From positions 38,201 to 102,200 of the forward strand of contig DAIDAJ010000127.1 of assembly GCA_027310665.1 (NCBI GenBank): a DNA stretch of 64,000 nt, in the 5' to 3' direction. A program made the translations under genes and the position numbers. Shown one piece after another: positions 49,439 to 59,317 of the stretch (position 1 is its first letter; each line of letters opens with the position of its first letter). Source of the stretch: Sideroxydans sp. (GTDB lineage Bacteria; Pseudomonadota; Gammaproteobacteria; Burkholderiales; Gallionellaceae). The notes under the pieces were generated by a model. The model was not told the DNA's origin, did not search any database, and saw only the letters and a program-made list of their open reading frames with translations.

Positions 49439-50212
49439 TTGTTCAAGCTGATCGGCGTAATCGCGGGTTCTATCCTTTACGGGTTCTGGGGGGCTTTGCT
49501 CGGCTTCTTCATCGGGTCGTTCATCGATCGTGTGCGTGCCTATGGTTCGGGCGGCATGAAACCGTTGCAGAATGCGCTGCGCCAGGCGGTGTTCCTGGAG
49601 ACGGTGTTCATCTCGATGGGAAAACTGGCCAAGGCTGACGGGCATGTGTCCCAAGACGAGATCGACCATGTCGAACAGTTCATGCAAAAACTGGGCATGA
49701 CGGCGGAGCATCGTTTGCGCGCGATTGCCCTGTTCAAGCAGGGGGCCGATCCCGCGTTCGACATTGCGCCGACCTATGCCAGGTTCATGAGCGTGTGCGG
49801 GCACACGAAGAACCTGAAAGACGTGCTGCTGGTGTATCTGATCGTGATGGCTCTGGCGGACGGCCATGTCCATCCGGCGGAAGAGGCGCTGCTGATCGAC
49901 ATCGCGGGACGGCTGGGTTACGGACGCGACACTTTCAGGCAGATGATGGACATGGTGCTGAACCAGGGCCATTTCGCCGGCGGGCAGGTCACGACGGCCG
50001 CAGCGCTGGACGATGCCTACAGGGCCTTGGGAGTGAGCAAAGAAAGCACCGATGCCGAGATCAAACGCGCTTATCGCAAGCTGATGAGCCAGTATCACCC
50101 GGACAAGCTGATGGGGCAGGGCCTGCCGGAAGACATGATCGCGATGGCAACCGAGCAGGCAAAGGAAATCCAGGTCGCCTACGACATGGTCAGGAAAAGC
50201 AGGGGTATGTAA
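49439..50212 (+). CDS. DjlA-like membrane protein with TerB-like and DnaJ domains
   Basis: 257 residues from TTG 49439, with TGGAG 6 bp upstream. Order: an N-terminal transmembrane segment with GxxxG spacing (GSILYGFWGALLGFFIGSFID), a TerB-like helical domain (about 48-165, with KADGHVSQDEIDHVEQF and ADGHVHPAEEALLIDIAGR acidic repeats), and a J domain (about 190-255) with the HPD motif in SQYHPDKLMGQG. This is the architecture of DjlA, an inner-membrane Hsp40 that stimulates DnaK. Single gene. Confidence 0.9.
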   Translation: MFKLIGVIAGSILYGFWGALLGFFIGSFIDRVRAYGSGGMKPLQNALRQAVFLETVFISMGKLAKADGHVSQDEIDHVEQFMQKLGMTAEHRLRAIALFKQGADPAFDIAPTYARFMSVCGHTKNLKDVLLVYLIVMALADGHVHPAEEALLIDIAGRLGYGRDTFRQMMDMVLNQGHFAGGQVTTAAALDDAYRALGVSKESTDAEIKRAYRKLMSQYHPDKLMGQGLPEDMIAMATEQAKEIQVAYDMVRKSRGM

Positions 50213-50272
50213 GCGGTCGGGAATGCGGGGCACATGGCAACTCTTGCAAATTGCCATGTACCCGGCCGGGAT

Positions 50273-51073
50273 CTATCTTCGGGCGAACGAATAAGTCTCG
50301 TTTTGCGATGCGATGTCTACCTGCAGATTCCCGAATTTGTTTATCTTGATCTGCGCAGGTTGCGGAGTCCTGTCCGCCATCATGTAAATGCCGGCGCCCG
50401 TTTCGGGATTGAAGAGCATTTTGATATCGTCCTGCTGTCCTTTTTCCTTGCCCTTGGGGATGCTGTTGAAGAATGCAACCATGTGGACGCCTGATTTGTA
50501 CATCTTCAAATCGTAGTTTTCGTTATACCAGATCCCGGCCATCGGGCTGGAAGACGTCTCTTTGTAGTCGGATGCCTTCTTTTCCCACAAGGGAGTGACA
50601 TGGTTGACGTTCTTCAGATAGAGGCCGTTCTGCTCGTAGCGGTCGTAGTTCACGGGGATCATGGTGGTGGTGGTTCCGTAACTGTTCGTGGTTCCGTAGA
50701 AAGGCGTGCCTCCGCTGTAGCCGCTCATGTACGACGTATCCGAAGTGGGGGTGCTCATGGGCACGAAAGACGTCCGCGTCCCCTTGAATTGGGAAGTTGT
50801 CACGAACACATCCGTGCCGATCGATTTGGCAAATTCAAGGGAAGCCCGTGGATCCTCATATGAGCCGGTAAATCCCGATTTTCCGATGATCAGGAAATCG
50901 CTGAACAGCAGGTCGTAAATATTGTGGATATCGACGTTGCGGTATTCAAAGACCATCACATTGGTCGTCGCCGGAAATTTCGTCGGTGACGACTGCTGAA
51001 AAGTTTGCTGGTGTTCAAGTCCCGCGCAACCTGCCAACGAAGCCCATACCAGCAATAAGATCAGTTTCTTCAT
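50273..51073 (-). CDS. Putative lipoprotein, unknown
   Basis: A 266-residue protein. Signal and lipobox: LILLLVWASLAGC (lipidated Cys16). Mature part includes DVFVTTSQFKGTRTSFVPM, a Ser/Thr/Gly/Tyr-rich stretch (about 110-140: SYMSGYSGGTPFYGTTNSYG), and WYNENYDLKMYKSGVHMVAFF. AAAAGGAGAAGTACAAA precedes the ATG. The Ser/Tyr-rich loop is typical of outer-membrane-attached proteins of unknown role. Single gene, convergent with the TerB/DnaJ gene. Confidence 0.75.
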   Translation of the reverse strand: MKKLILLLVWASLAGCAGLEHQQTFQQSSPTKFPATTNVMVFEYRNVDIHNIYDLLFSDFLIIGKSGFTGSYEDPRASLEFAKSIGTDVFVTTSQFKGTRTSFVPMSTPTSDTSYMSGYSGGTPFYGTTNSYGTTTTMIPVNYDRYEQNGLYLKNVNHVTPLWEKKASDYKETSSSPMAGIWYNENYDLKMYKSGVHMVAFFNSIPKGKEKGQQDDIKMLFNPETGAGIYMMADRTPQPAQIKINKFGNLQVDIASQNETYSFARR

Positions 51074-51477
51074 TTTGTACTTCTCCTTTTGGTTGTTTGG
51101 AGCGCCTTGTATGAACTCAATCGGACATCAACATAAACTCGGAGTCTATACATTACGCAAAAATCCCGACTTGGTGCAATAAACTTTTGAGCTCCATGGT
51201 TGAGTGCTTTTTCGGTAGCCATTGCACTGTCCCGGTTTCGCCTTCAGGAATCAATATGGAGGTGGCTGCAACGTTTCACAACAGGATGGCGGATAGTCTT
51301 GTGCGAATCATATCAATGAATTTGTCGCGGATAACTCGGGTATTCGGGAATTGACTTGTGCAATTTAACCGCATATAAGTTTGCCAAACAAGAGAAGGAG
51401 CGCTGATTGGGGCGGCGCTTCACTATAAGCGGGAATGGGGAGAGTATGGGATTTGCTCGTTAGAGTCGTGAGGAGAA
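51074..51477. other. 404-bp divergent intergenic region, no supported gene
   Basis: Separates the lipoprotein gene from the MASE1 cyclase gene and must contain both promoters. No convincing boxes, repeats or reading frames were found. Confidence 0.5.
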
Positions 51478-53238
51478 ATGCCATACGTCATTAAATCTCT
51501 GGGTCTGGTCATCGCTTACCTTGCCGCCGCCAAAGTCGGTCTGGTGTTTGGCACAGTCAGCAGCAGCGCCATGATTTTCTGGCCGCCGGGAGGTATTGCA
51601 CTTGCTGCCCTGCTGTTGGGCGGCGTCCGATTTCTTCCGCCTGTATTTGTGGCAGCCTACCTGACTGCGGAAATGGTCGATGCGCCCGCGATCTTCGCGC
51701 TGGGATTTTCACTGGGCAGCGTGCTGGAGACATTCGCCGGGTACTTTCTGCTCCGGCGTTTCGGCGATGTCGATCTTTCGCTCAATCGCCTGCGCGATAT
51801 GGCACTGCTGATTTTTCTGGGCGGTCTGATCCCTTCAGTCGTTACTTCCATTCTTGTTCCTGTGGCCCTGCTGGAATCAAACATGATCTCTTCGGAGATG
51901 CTGCCCGACGTCATGTGGCAATGGTGGCGTGCCGACGTGCTTGGAATCGCATTCTTCACGCCCATCGTCCTGGTGTTCGCGATCAGGAAATCGAAATTCT
52001 TCAAGGCCCGCAGGGCGTGGGAAATGGCGGCCCTGTGGGTGGTGGCATTTGTCGTCGGACAGAGCGTCTTTCTCGGCTGGCACCTGCCGGGCGTCCCGCA
52101 CGATCAGCAGCTTGGCCTTACCTGGGTCTTCCCGCTGCTGATCTGGGCGGGCCTGCGCACGGGAAGAAGAAATACCGCCCTGATCCAGTTGCTGTTCCTG
52201 TCCCAGGTGCTGGCAGGCGCGTACCTGCAGGCCGGATATTTCTCCGATGATTTTGTCCGCTATGGCCTGGCCAATTTCTGGATGTTCGCGATGATGCTGG
52301 CGGTGGCGGGTATGGCACTGGCGATCCTTTCCACGCTGCAACGCAGGGCCATGCACCAGCTCGCGTTGAACGCCAAAGTGTCCGAGGTCAGCAACGAAGG
52401 CATCGTGATCGTGGATGCCAATGGCAATATCGTTGACGTCAACTCCGCGTTTACCGTACTGACCGGATATACCCGCGATGAAGTGCTGGGCCAGAACCCG
52501 CGCCTCCTGAAATCGGGGAAACAAAGTTCCGAGTTCTTTGCGGATATGTGGAAAGCATTGATCGAGGCCGGGCACTGGGAGGGCGAGTTGTGGAACCGCC
52601 GCAAGGACGGTGTGGCTTATCTGGAAAAGCTGGCCATCTATACCCTGAAAGGCGAGCACGGCAAGGTTGCCAACCGCATCGGTATTTTTTCCGACATCAC
52701 GCAGAGCCGGGCGGAGCAGGAAACCGTGGCCCATCATGCGCAGCACGATTTTCTGACCAACCTGCCCAATCGGATGCTGTTTCGCGACCGGTTCAAGCAG
52801 CAGCTGGCAAGTGCAAAACGGAACGAGAAGAAATTTGCCGTCATCTATGTCGATCTCGACAAGTTCAAGCCCGTGAACGACAGATTGGGCCACCAGATCG
52901 GGGACCAGTTGCTGGTGGCCGTGGCGGAAAGACTGAAATCGCAGGTAAGGGAGGTCGATACAGTTTCCAGGTTCGGCGGGGACGAGTTCGCGATCCTGCT
53001 TTCGGAAGTCATGACTCGCAACGACGTGACGATTCTGGCAGGCAAGATACTGGTCGCCTTGAGTCAGCCGTTTATCCTTGAAGGCAATACGGTCGGCATC
53101 TCCGGCAGCCTCGGCATCGCGATGTATCCGGACGACGGCAGCGAGATGGAAGCGATCATGAGCAAGGCGGATGCCGCGATGTACCGTGCAAAGCACAATG
53201 GCTCAAATACCTACTGCTGGTGCGGAGAATATGCCTGA
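51478..53238 (+). CDS. MASE1-PAS-GGDEF diguanylate cyclase
   Basis: A 586-residue membrane protein with AGGAG 5 bp before the ATG. MASE1 sensor (about 5-295, eight or so transmembrane segments): AMIFWPPGGIALAALLLGG and WRADVLGIAFFTPIVL. PAS (about 300-410): GIVIVDANGNIVDVNSAFTV, LLKSGKQSSEFFADMW. GGDEF (about 420-580): NLPNRMLFRDRF, RFGGDEFAI, I-site REVD. No EAL domain, so it should only synthesise c-di-GMP. Product inhibition is likely because of the I-site. The ligand of MASE1 is unknown. Confidence 0.95.
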   Translation: MPYVIKSLGLVIAYLAAAKVGLVFGTVSSSAMIFWPPGGIALAALLLGGVRFLPPVFVAAYLTAEMVDAPAIFALGFSLGSVLETFAGYFLLRRFGDVDLSLNRLRDMALLIFLGGLIPSVVTSILVPVALLESNMISSEMLPDVMWQWWRADVLGIAFFTPIVLVFAIRKSKFFKARRAWEMAALWVVAFVVGQSVFLGWHLPGVPHDQQLGLTWVFPLLIWAGLRTGRRNTALIQLLFLSQVLAGAYLQAGYFSDDFVRYGLANFWMFAMMLAVAGMALAILSTLQRRAMHQLALNAKVSEVSNEGIVIVDANGNIVDVNSAFTVLTGYTRDEVLGQNPRLLKSGKQSSEFFADMWKALIEAGHWEGELWNRRKDGVAYLEKLAIYTLKGEHGKVANRIGIFSDITQSRAEQETVAHHAQHDFLTNLPNRMLFRDRFKQQLASAKRNEKKFAVIYVDLDKFKPVNDRLGHQIGDQLLVAVAERLKSQVREVDTVSRFGGDEFAILLSEVMTRNDVTILAGKILVALSQPFILEGNTVGISGSLGIAMYPDDGSEMEAIMSKADAAMYRAKHNGSNTYCWCGEYA

Positions 53239-53298
53239 GTAGCCCTGTGTGCATTGCATTTACTTCCCATCGCTGTATAGCAAATTATTTAATATATG

Positions 53299-53340
53299 TT
53301 ATCCTGCTAATCGTTAGCTCCCTAACTATTATCCTGCTGA
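53299..53340 (+). promoter_or_regulatory. Candidate operator region of the RND efflux operon
   Basis: TTATCCTGCTAA (53299-53310) recurs as TTATCCTGCTGA (53329-53340), starts exactly 30 bp apart. Between them, GTTAG-CTCC-CTAAC and CTAA-TCG-TTAG form overlapping inverted repeats. The stretch is AT-rich and about 60 bp upstream of the operon start. It looks like a regulator site, but no regulator gene is adjacent. Confidence 0.5.
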
Positions 53341-53396
53341 CTATAGTGTTATTGAGTCGGCGATCAAGAATTTAAGAATCCGGCCGGAGATTTTCG

Positions 53397-54551
53397 ATGA
53401 AAACAAAAACTCAATTCTTCAATACGCTGGCCGTTGGCACGGCCATGTTGATACTCGCCGCATGCGGGGCCAAAGACGGTGCGGGGCAGCAATCTCCGGC
53501 CGCCGCCGCGCCACCTCCGATGGCAGTGGATGTCGTGACTGTCACGCCGGGTTCCGTGACGCTGACCCAGGATCTTCCCGGTCGTCTGGAAGCCTATAGA
53601 AGTGCTCAGGTGCGCGCGCGAGTGGATGGGATCATCGAGAAGCGCCAGTTCACAGAAGGCAGCGACGTAAAGGCGGGAGACATGCTGTTCCAGATCGATC
53701 CTCGCAACTACCGGACAGCTTACGATTCCGCCAAATCGGATGAGAGCGTGGCACGCCAGACGCTTGAGCGTTACAAGCCGCTGCTTGCAGCGAAAGCCGT
53801 CAGCCAGCAGGATTACGATCTGGCCGAGGCCAAGCTGAAACAGGCCGAAGCCGCGCTGTCGAAGGCGCAACTGGACATGGAAAATACGCATGTACCGGCG
53901 CCCATCTCGGGCCGTATCGGACGAGCGCAAGTGACGGAGGGGGCGCTGGTCGGGCATGGCGAATCCACATTGCTGGCCACCATCGAGCAGGTCAATCCCA
54001 TCTATGCGAATTTCACCCAGCCGGGTTCCGATCTGATGCGCCTGCAGCAGGAATTCAAGTCGGGAAAGCTGAAACATGCGGGCAGTGCACAGGTGGAGCT
54101 CGTGCTTGAAGACGGCAGCATCTATCCCCTGCCCGGCAAACTGCTGTTTTCCAATCTTGCCGTCGACCCGAGCACGGGCAGTGTGACTCTGCGCGCCGAA
54201 TTCCCCAATCCGAAACAGGAGCTGTTGCCCGGTATGTTTGCGAGCATCCGCTTGCCGGAAGGCAATGCGGATAACAGCATCAGGATACCGCAGCGTGCGG
54301 TCATGACCGGCGCACAGGGGCAGTCTGTTCTGGTGGTCGATGACGAGAGCAAGGTCGCGGTACGACCGGTCAGGACGGGAAGCATGGCGGGCAGTGATTT
54401 TGTCATTCTGGAAGGCTTAAAGCCCGGCGACCAGGTGATCGTGAACGGCATCCAGAAAGTGCGTCCCGGATCGCCTGTGAAAGCGGTTCCGTGGAATCCG
54501 GAGGGAAATTCGCCAGCAGCGGATGCGCCCGCAACTTCTGAAAAGAAATAG
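53397..54551 (+). CDS. RND efflux membrane-fusion protein (AcrA/MexA family)
   Basis: A 384-residue periplasmic adaptor. Signal and lipobox: MLILAAC with lipidated Cys. LPGRLEAYRSAQVRARVDGII and FTEGSDVKAGDMLFQID are the lipoyl part; the alpha-hairpin is about 105-165; APISGRIGRAQVTEGALV returns to the lipoyl domain; the beta-barrel and membrane-proximal parts follow (LPGMFASIRLPEG, QRAVMTGAQGQSVLVVD). First gene of a complete tripartite pump, 8 bp before the permease gene. GGAG lies 8 bp upstream of the ATG. Confidence 0.95.
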   Translation: MKTKTQFFNTLAVGTAMLILAACGAKDGAGQQSPAAAAPPPMAVDVVTVTPGSVTLTQDLPGRLEAYRSAQVRARVDGIIEKRQFTEGSDVKAGDMLFQIDPRNYRTAYDSAKSDESVARQTLERYKPLLAAKAVSQQDYDLAEAKLKQAEAALSKAQLDMENTHVPAPISGRIGRAQVTEGALVGHGESTLLATIEQVNPIYANFTQPGSDLMRLQQEFKSGKLKHAGSAQVELVLEDGSIYPLPGKLLFSNLAVDPSTGSVTLRAEFPNPKQELLPGMFASIRLPEGNADNSIRIPQRAVMTGAQGQSVLVVDDESKVAVRPVRTGSMAGSDFVILEGLKPGDQVIVNGIQKVRPGSPVKAVPWNPEGNSPAADAPATSEKK

Positions 54552-54559
54552 AGGGCACC

Positions 54560-57500
54560 GTGTTCGCAAAATTCTTTATTGACCGCCCGATCTTTGCCTG
54601 GGTAATTGCACTTATCATTTTGCTGGCGGGCGGACTCTCCCTGCGCAGCCTGCCGGTCACGTCCTATCCTTCGGTCGCTCCTCCGGCCTTGTCCATTACG
54701 CTCAGTTACCCCGGTGCTTCAGCGCAGGTTGTGGAAGATACGGCTGTTTCGCTGGTCGAGCAGGAGATGAACGGCATCGAGCATTTGCTCTACATGGAGT
54801 CCTCTTCCGAGCTGGGCCTGGGTACGATCACCCTGACTTTCGAGACGGGGACCAACCTGGATGCCGCTTCGGTTGAAACTCAGAACCGCATCAAGCGTGC
54901 CGAGGCGCGCCTGCCGGACGATGTCCGGCGTATCGGCGTCACCGTGGCGAAATCGGCACGCAATTACCTGATGTTCATCGCGCTCGTTTCGCCCGACAAG
55001 AGCCGCGACAACGTGGCGCTCGGCAGCTATGCCGCCACCAGTCTGCTCGATAGCATCCGTCGCGTGCCGGGTGTGGGCGAGGCGATACTCTTCGGTACCG
55101 AGTATTCCATGCGCCTGTGGTTGAACCCGGAAAAACTGCATTCCTATAATCTCTCGCCCGGCGATGTCAGCGCTGCCGTCCGTGCGCAGAACACGGAGCT
55201 TGCAATCGGTGAACTCGGCCAGTTACCGGCCGCGCCCGGGCAGCAGTTGAACGCGGTGATCGTCACCCAGAGCAGACTCAAGACGCCGGAACAGTTCGGC
55301 AACATCATTGTGCGTGCCAATCCGGATGGTTCGACTGTGAGGGTCAAGGATGTCGCCCGCGTGGAACTCGGCGCGCAGGACTATTCCATCGCCGCACGCA
55401 TTGACGGCCAGCCGGCCGCCGCGATTGCCATCCGTACTACGCCCGAAGCGAATGCCCTGGATACCGCAAATGCGGTCAGAGCCAAGATGGCGGAGCTTTC
55501 CAAGGCCTTCCCCAAGGGTGTCGACTGGTTGATTCCGTACGATACCTCCCAGTTCATCCAGATTTCCATCGCCGAGGTGGTGAAGACCCTGGCTGAAGCG
55601 ATGCTGCTGGTGTTCGTGGTCATCTATCTTTTCCTTGGAAACCTGCGGGCGACTTTCATTCCCAGCATTGTCGTGCCGGTTGCGCTCACCGGCGGCATGG
55701 TGGGTCTGTATGCGATCGGCTATTCGATCAATACGCTGACGCTGTTCGCCATGGTTCTGGCCATCGGTATCGTGGTGGACGATGCCATCGTGGTGGTGGA
55801 GAACGTGGAACGCATCATGACCGAAGACGGCCTGTCCCCGCGAGATGCGACGTACAAGGCCATGGAACAGATCTACGGTGCCATCATCGCGATCACACTG
55901 GTGCTGTGTGCCGTGTTCGTTCCGATGGCTTTCTTCAGCGGCTCGGTGGGGGCGATCTACAGGCAGTTTTCGGTCACGCTGATCATGACCATCCTGTTCT
56001 CCCTGCTGATGGCGCTGACCCTGACGCCAGCGCTTTGCGCCACGCTGCTGAAACATGAGCCGAACAAGAAGCCGGGTGGCGAGACCGGCTTCTTCGGCTG
56101 GTTCAACCGTCTCTTTGTCAGAACGAGCGAGGGCTATCAGAACTGGGTCGGCAAGATATTGAAACGCATGGGACGAGCCCTGGTGTTTTACGCCGCGATC
56201 ATTGCCGCGCTGGGCTGGCTGTTCGTGCATTTGCCGACCAGTTTTCTGCCGGATGAGGATCAAGGTTACTTCCTCAACGTGATCCAGCTGCCGCCCGGCG
56301 CGACACGCGAACGTTCGCGGGAAGTGCTGAGCCAGGTGGAGCAGTACTACATGAAGCAGCCGGAAGTGGCGCATGCCATCGGTGTGCTCGGGTTCTCTTT
56401 CTTCGGCCGCGGGCAGAACGCGGCGACGGTCTTCGTCCGCCTCAAGGATTGGGACGAGCGTCCCAGCCCGAACAGTTCGGCGGCCGCACTGGTGAAGAAT
56501 GCCAACATGATGCTGTTCCGCATCAAAGAGGCTTTCATCTTTGCGCTCAACGTGCCGCCGATTCCCGAACTGGCTGCCACCGGGGGATTCGACTTCCGGC
56601 TCGAAGACCGTTCGGGCCAGGGGCGGGACAAGCTGCTCGATGCGCGCAACATGGTGCTGGGCATGGCGAGCAAGAATCCGCTGATCGGTAGCGTGCGGCC
56701 CGAAGGGCAGGAAGCGGCACCGCAGCTGCAGATCGATGTCGACCGCCTGAAGGCAAGGGCATTGGGGATCGATATCGCGAACCTGAACGACACGCTGCAA
56801 TCCATGCTCGGGGTGGCTTACATCAACGATTTCGTGCGCGAAGGCCGTATCCTGCGCGTGCAGATGCAGGCCGATTCCGGCAACCGGACCACGCCGGCCC
56901 ATATCCTGCGTATCCCGGTGCGCAACATGGATGGCGGCATGGTGCCCTTGTCCGAGTTCGTCAGGACACGCTGGGTGGCATCCTCGCCCAAACTGGACCG
57001 CTACAACGGCCTGCCGGCGATGAAGATATCGGGCAGCCCCGCCCCCGGGCACAGCACTGGCGAAGCGCTGCTGGCAATGGAAGATATCGCGTCCAAATTG
57101 CCGCCGGGAATGGGCTTTGAATGGTCCGGTACATCCAAGGAGGAACGGGTGTCCGGAAGCCAGGCGCCGTTCCTGTTCGCTTTGTCCGTGGTCGCCGTGT
57201 TCCTGTGCCTGGCCGCGTTGTACGAGAGCTGGTCGATTCCGCTTGCCGTGATCCTGGTGGTGCCTATCGGCATACTCGGCGCGGTGGTGGCGGTGACGAT
57301 GCGCGGACTGCCCAACGACGTTTATTTCAAGGTCGGACTGATCGTCATCATCGGACTGGCCGCGAAGAATGCGATCCTGATCATCCAGTTTGCGAACGAC
57401 CTGCTGGAAGAAGGACATGGCCTGATCGACGCGACGCTGGAAGCCTGCCGCCGAAGATTGCGTCCCATCCTGATGACGTCGATAGCGTTCATCTTCGGTG

Positions 57501-57682
57501 TATTCCCGCTGGCTATTTCCAGCGGAGCGGGCGCCAATGGCCGTCACGCCATCGGAACGGGTGTCATGGGCGGCATGATCGCCGCGACGGTTATCGCGAT
57601 CTTCATGGTTCCCGTGTTCTTCGTGGGTGTTCGCCGTATTTTCCCCGGTCATGCACGGCACAAGGAGGACAAGCATGAGTAA
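54560..57682 (+). CDS. RND multidrug efflux permease (AcrB/MexB family)
   Basis: A 1040-residue HAE1-type inner-membrane pump. N-terminus MFAKFFIDRPIFAWVIALII is diagnostic. TM4 has the proton-relay Asp pair (GIVVDDAIVVVENVER), and TM10 the essential Lys (GLAAKNAILIIQFAND). The porter domain and the LPDEDQGYFL motif of the second half are present. Full length (AcrB about 1049). It exports amphiphilic compounds using the proton gradient. The stop overlaps the next gene by 8 bp. Confidence 0.97.
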   Translation: MFAKFFIDRPIFAWVIALIILLAGGLSLRSLPVTSYPSVAPPALSITLSYPGASAQVVEDTAVSLVEQEMNGIEHLLYMESSSELGLGTITLTFETGTNLDAASVETQNRIKRAEARLPDDVRRIGVTVAKSARNYLMFIALVSPDKSRDNVALGSYAATSLLDSIRRVPGVGEAILFGTEYSMRLWLNPEKLHSYNLSPGDVSAAVRAQNTELAIGELGQLPAAPGQQLNAVIVTQSRLKTPEQFGNIIVRANPDGSTVRVKDVARVELGAQDYSIAARIDGQPAAAIAIRTTPEANALDTANAVRAKMAELSKAFPKGVDWLIPYDTSQFIQISIAEVVKTLAEAMLLVFVVIYLFLGNLRATFIPSIVVPVALTGGMVGLYAIGYSINTLTLFAMVLAIGIVVDDAIVVVENVERIMTEDGLSPRDATYKAMEQIYGAIIAITLVLCAVFVPMAFFSGSVGAIYRQFSVTLIMTILFSLLMALTLTPALCATLLKHEPNKKPGGETGFFGWFNRLFVRTSEGYQNWVGKILKRMGRALVFYAAIIAALGWLFVHLPTSFLPDEDQGYFLNVIQLPPGATRERSREVLSQVEQYYMKQPEVAHAIGVLGFSFFGRGQNAATVFVRLKDWDERPSPNSSAAALVKNANMMLFRIKEAFIFALNVPPIPELAATGGFDFRLEDRSGQGRDKLLDARNMVLGMASKNPLIGSVRPEGQEAAPQLQIDVDRLKARALGIDIANLNDTLQSMLGVAYINDFVREGRILRVQMQADSGNRTTPAHILRIPVRNMDGGMVPLSEFVRTRWVASSPKLDRYNGLPAMKISGSPAPGHSTGEALLAMEDIASKLPPGMGFEWSGTSKEERVSGSQAPFLFALSVVAVFLCLAALYESWSIPLAVILVVPIGILGAVVAVTMRGLPNDVYFKVGLIVIIGLAAKNAILIIQFANDLLEEGHGLIDATLEACRRRLRPILMTSIAFIFGVFPLAISSGAGANGRHAIGTGVMGGMIAATVIAIFMVPVFFVGVRRIFPGHARHKEDKHE

Positions 57683-59120
57683 CATGAAAACAAAGTCGAA
57701 GGCTGCCGGAATGGTGCTTGCAGCGTTCACATTGGCCGCATGCAGCAGCGGACCCGACTACAAGCGTCCGGACATGGTGCTGCCGGAGAATTGGTCGGCG
57801 AAGCAGGACGACGCGGCCGTGAAGGCCAGCGGCGTGACCGAGCAATGGTGGCATCTCTATGCCGATACCACCCTCGACCAGCTGGAAGAAGAAGCGCTGG
57901 CCCACAATGCGGATATCCAGGTCGCAGCAGCACATGTACTGGAAGTGCGCGCGCAACTGGGGATCACCAAGGCAGACCAGTTCCCCGAGCTCAGTGCCAA
58001 TGCAAGCCAGAGCCGCACCAAAGCTTCCACGGTCGGCACTTTCCCGCTGCCGGCATACATACCGCCCACCCAGGACTTTACACATATCAGCCTGGATGCG
58101 AGTTATGAGCTGGACCTGTGGGGCAAGCTGCGCCGTGCCACAGAAGCTGCGCGGGCAGATCTGCTCAGTGCGGAGTCGGCGAGGGACACTGTGCGTCTGA
58201 CGCTCACCACCCAGGTGGCGCAGCAGTATTTTGCCCTCGTCTCGCTGGATGCCCAGGAAGCGGCGACAAGGCGCTTGCTGACGGGGCGCCAGGACAGGCT
58301 GGATTTGAACAAAAAGCAGCTGGAAGTCGGCATGCTCTCCGAATACGACCTGCATCAGGCCGAAGCCGACGTGGCCGCGGTGCAATCGCAACTGGCCTCG
58401 CTCGTGCAGGCTCGCGACAAGCAGGAAACCACGCTGACGCTGCTGCTGGGGCGCTCGCCCAGGGATGTGATGGTCAGCGACCTGCACCGCGGCAGCCCGA
58501 CATTGCCGGTCGCAACGGTGCCGGAAGGACTGCCTGCGGACCTGCTGTTGCGCAGGCCGGACCTGAAAGATGCGGAGCAACGCCTGGTCGCACTGAACGC
58601 GCGTATCGGCGTGGCCCGGGCGCAGTATTTCCCCTCGATCTCACTGACCTCGTATGTGGGTAGCGAAAGTGTCGCGCTCGGTGATCTGTTTACCAAACCG
58701 GCAAACATCTTCCAGTTCGCGGGCAACGTCACCCAGCCGATCTTCAATGCGGGGCGCATCGGATTCCAGGTGGATGTGGCGGAAGCGCGCCGCGACCAGG
58801 CTCTGATCCAGTATAAGCAGGCTGTCGCCAATGCGTTCGGCGATGTGCGCAACGCCCTGTCCGCACAGGAAGCCGCCAGGCAGGTGCTGACTTACGAAAG
58901 CGCGCGCAGCGATGCATTGGAACAAGCCTACAAGCAGGCCGATATGCGCTATCAGGCTGGAATTGCGAGCCGCCTCGAATTGCTGGATGTGGAACGTAAC
59001 TACCTTCAGGCCCAGTTGAACCGTCTCGATGCGGAACGCGCGCAGCGCAGCGCGGTTGCCGACTTGTTCAAGGCATTGGGCGGGGGCTGGAAAGCGCAGG
59101 AAGTCGCCAAGGCACCCTGA
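57675..59120 (+). CDS. Outer-membrane efflux channel (OprM/NodT family lipoprotein)
   Basis: 481 residues from ATG 57675; AAGGAGG lies 6 bp upstream and overlaps the end of the permease gene, so an earlier in-frame ATG is rejected. Signal and lipobox LAAC, then SSGPDYKRPDM, the usual OprM-like N-terminus. Two repeats of the TolC-fold: DASYELDLWGKLRRATEAARAD and LLRRPDLKDAEQRLVALNARIG with FNAGRIGFQVDVAEARR. It completes the tripartite pump and could also serve the EmrAB-like system. It is followed by the terminator at 59267. Confidence 0.95.
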   Translation: MSNMKTKSKAAGMVLAAFTLAACSSGPDYKRPDMVLPENWSAKQDDAAVKASGVTEQWWHLYADTTLDQLEEEALAHNADIQVAAAHVLEVRAQLGITKADQFPELSANASQSRTKASTVGTFPLPAYIPPTQDFTHISLDASYELDLWGKLRRATEAARADLLSAESARDTVRLTLTTQVAQQYFALVSLDAQEAATRRLLTGRQDRLDLNKKQLEVGMLSEYDLHQAEADVAAVQSQLASLVQARDKQETTLTLLLGRSPRDVMVSDLHRGSPTLPVATVPEGLPADLLLRRPDLKDAEQRLVALNARIGVARAQYFPSISLTSYVGSESVALGDLFTKPANIFQFAGNVTQPIFNAGRIGFQVDVAEARRDQALIQYKQAVANAFGDVRNALSAQEAARQVLTYESARSDALEQAYKQADMRYQAGIASRLELLDVERNYLQAQLNRLDAERAQRSAVADLFKALGGGWKAQEVAKAP

Positions 59121-59266
59121 TTCGCCGAGTGTTCCGGGGCAGCAGGTGTGACGCCGTTCAGGCTTGGCCCGGCCCAATGAAAAAAAGCGGTGAATTGGCA
59201 GCGCGCTGCCTTGGGCGGTTTCTACGGAAGTATCCTCAAGACCTACGAGAAGGAACGAGAGCGAAT

Positions 59267-59297
59267 AAAAAAGGCGACCAACAGGTCGCCTTTTTTT
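59267..59297. terminator. Intrinsic terminator, shared-stem family copy 6
   Basis: AAAAAAGGCGACC-AACA-GGTCGCCTTTTTTT between the convergent RND operon and the minus-strand ppiC run. Confidence 0.93.
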
Positions 59298-59317
59298 CTG
59301 ATACCAAAGCCTACTGC

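Noticed and set aside
55223..57730. 835-codon open frame antisense to the RND permease gene
   Set aside because: His/Arg-rich shadow of a GC-rich gene; the plus-strand product is a full-length, motif-complete AcrB homologue.
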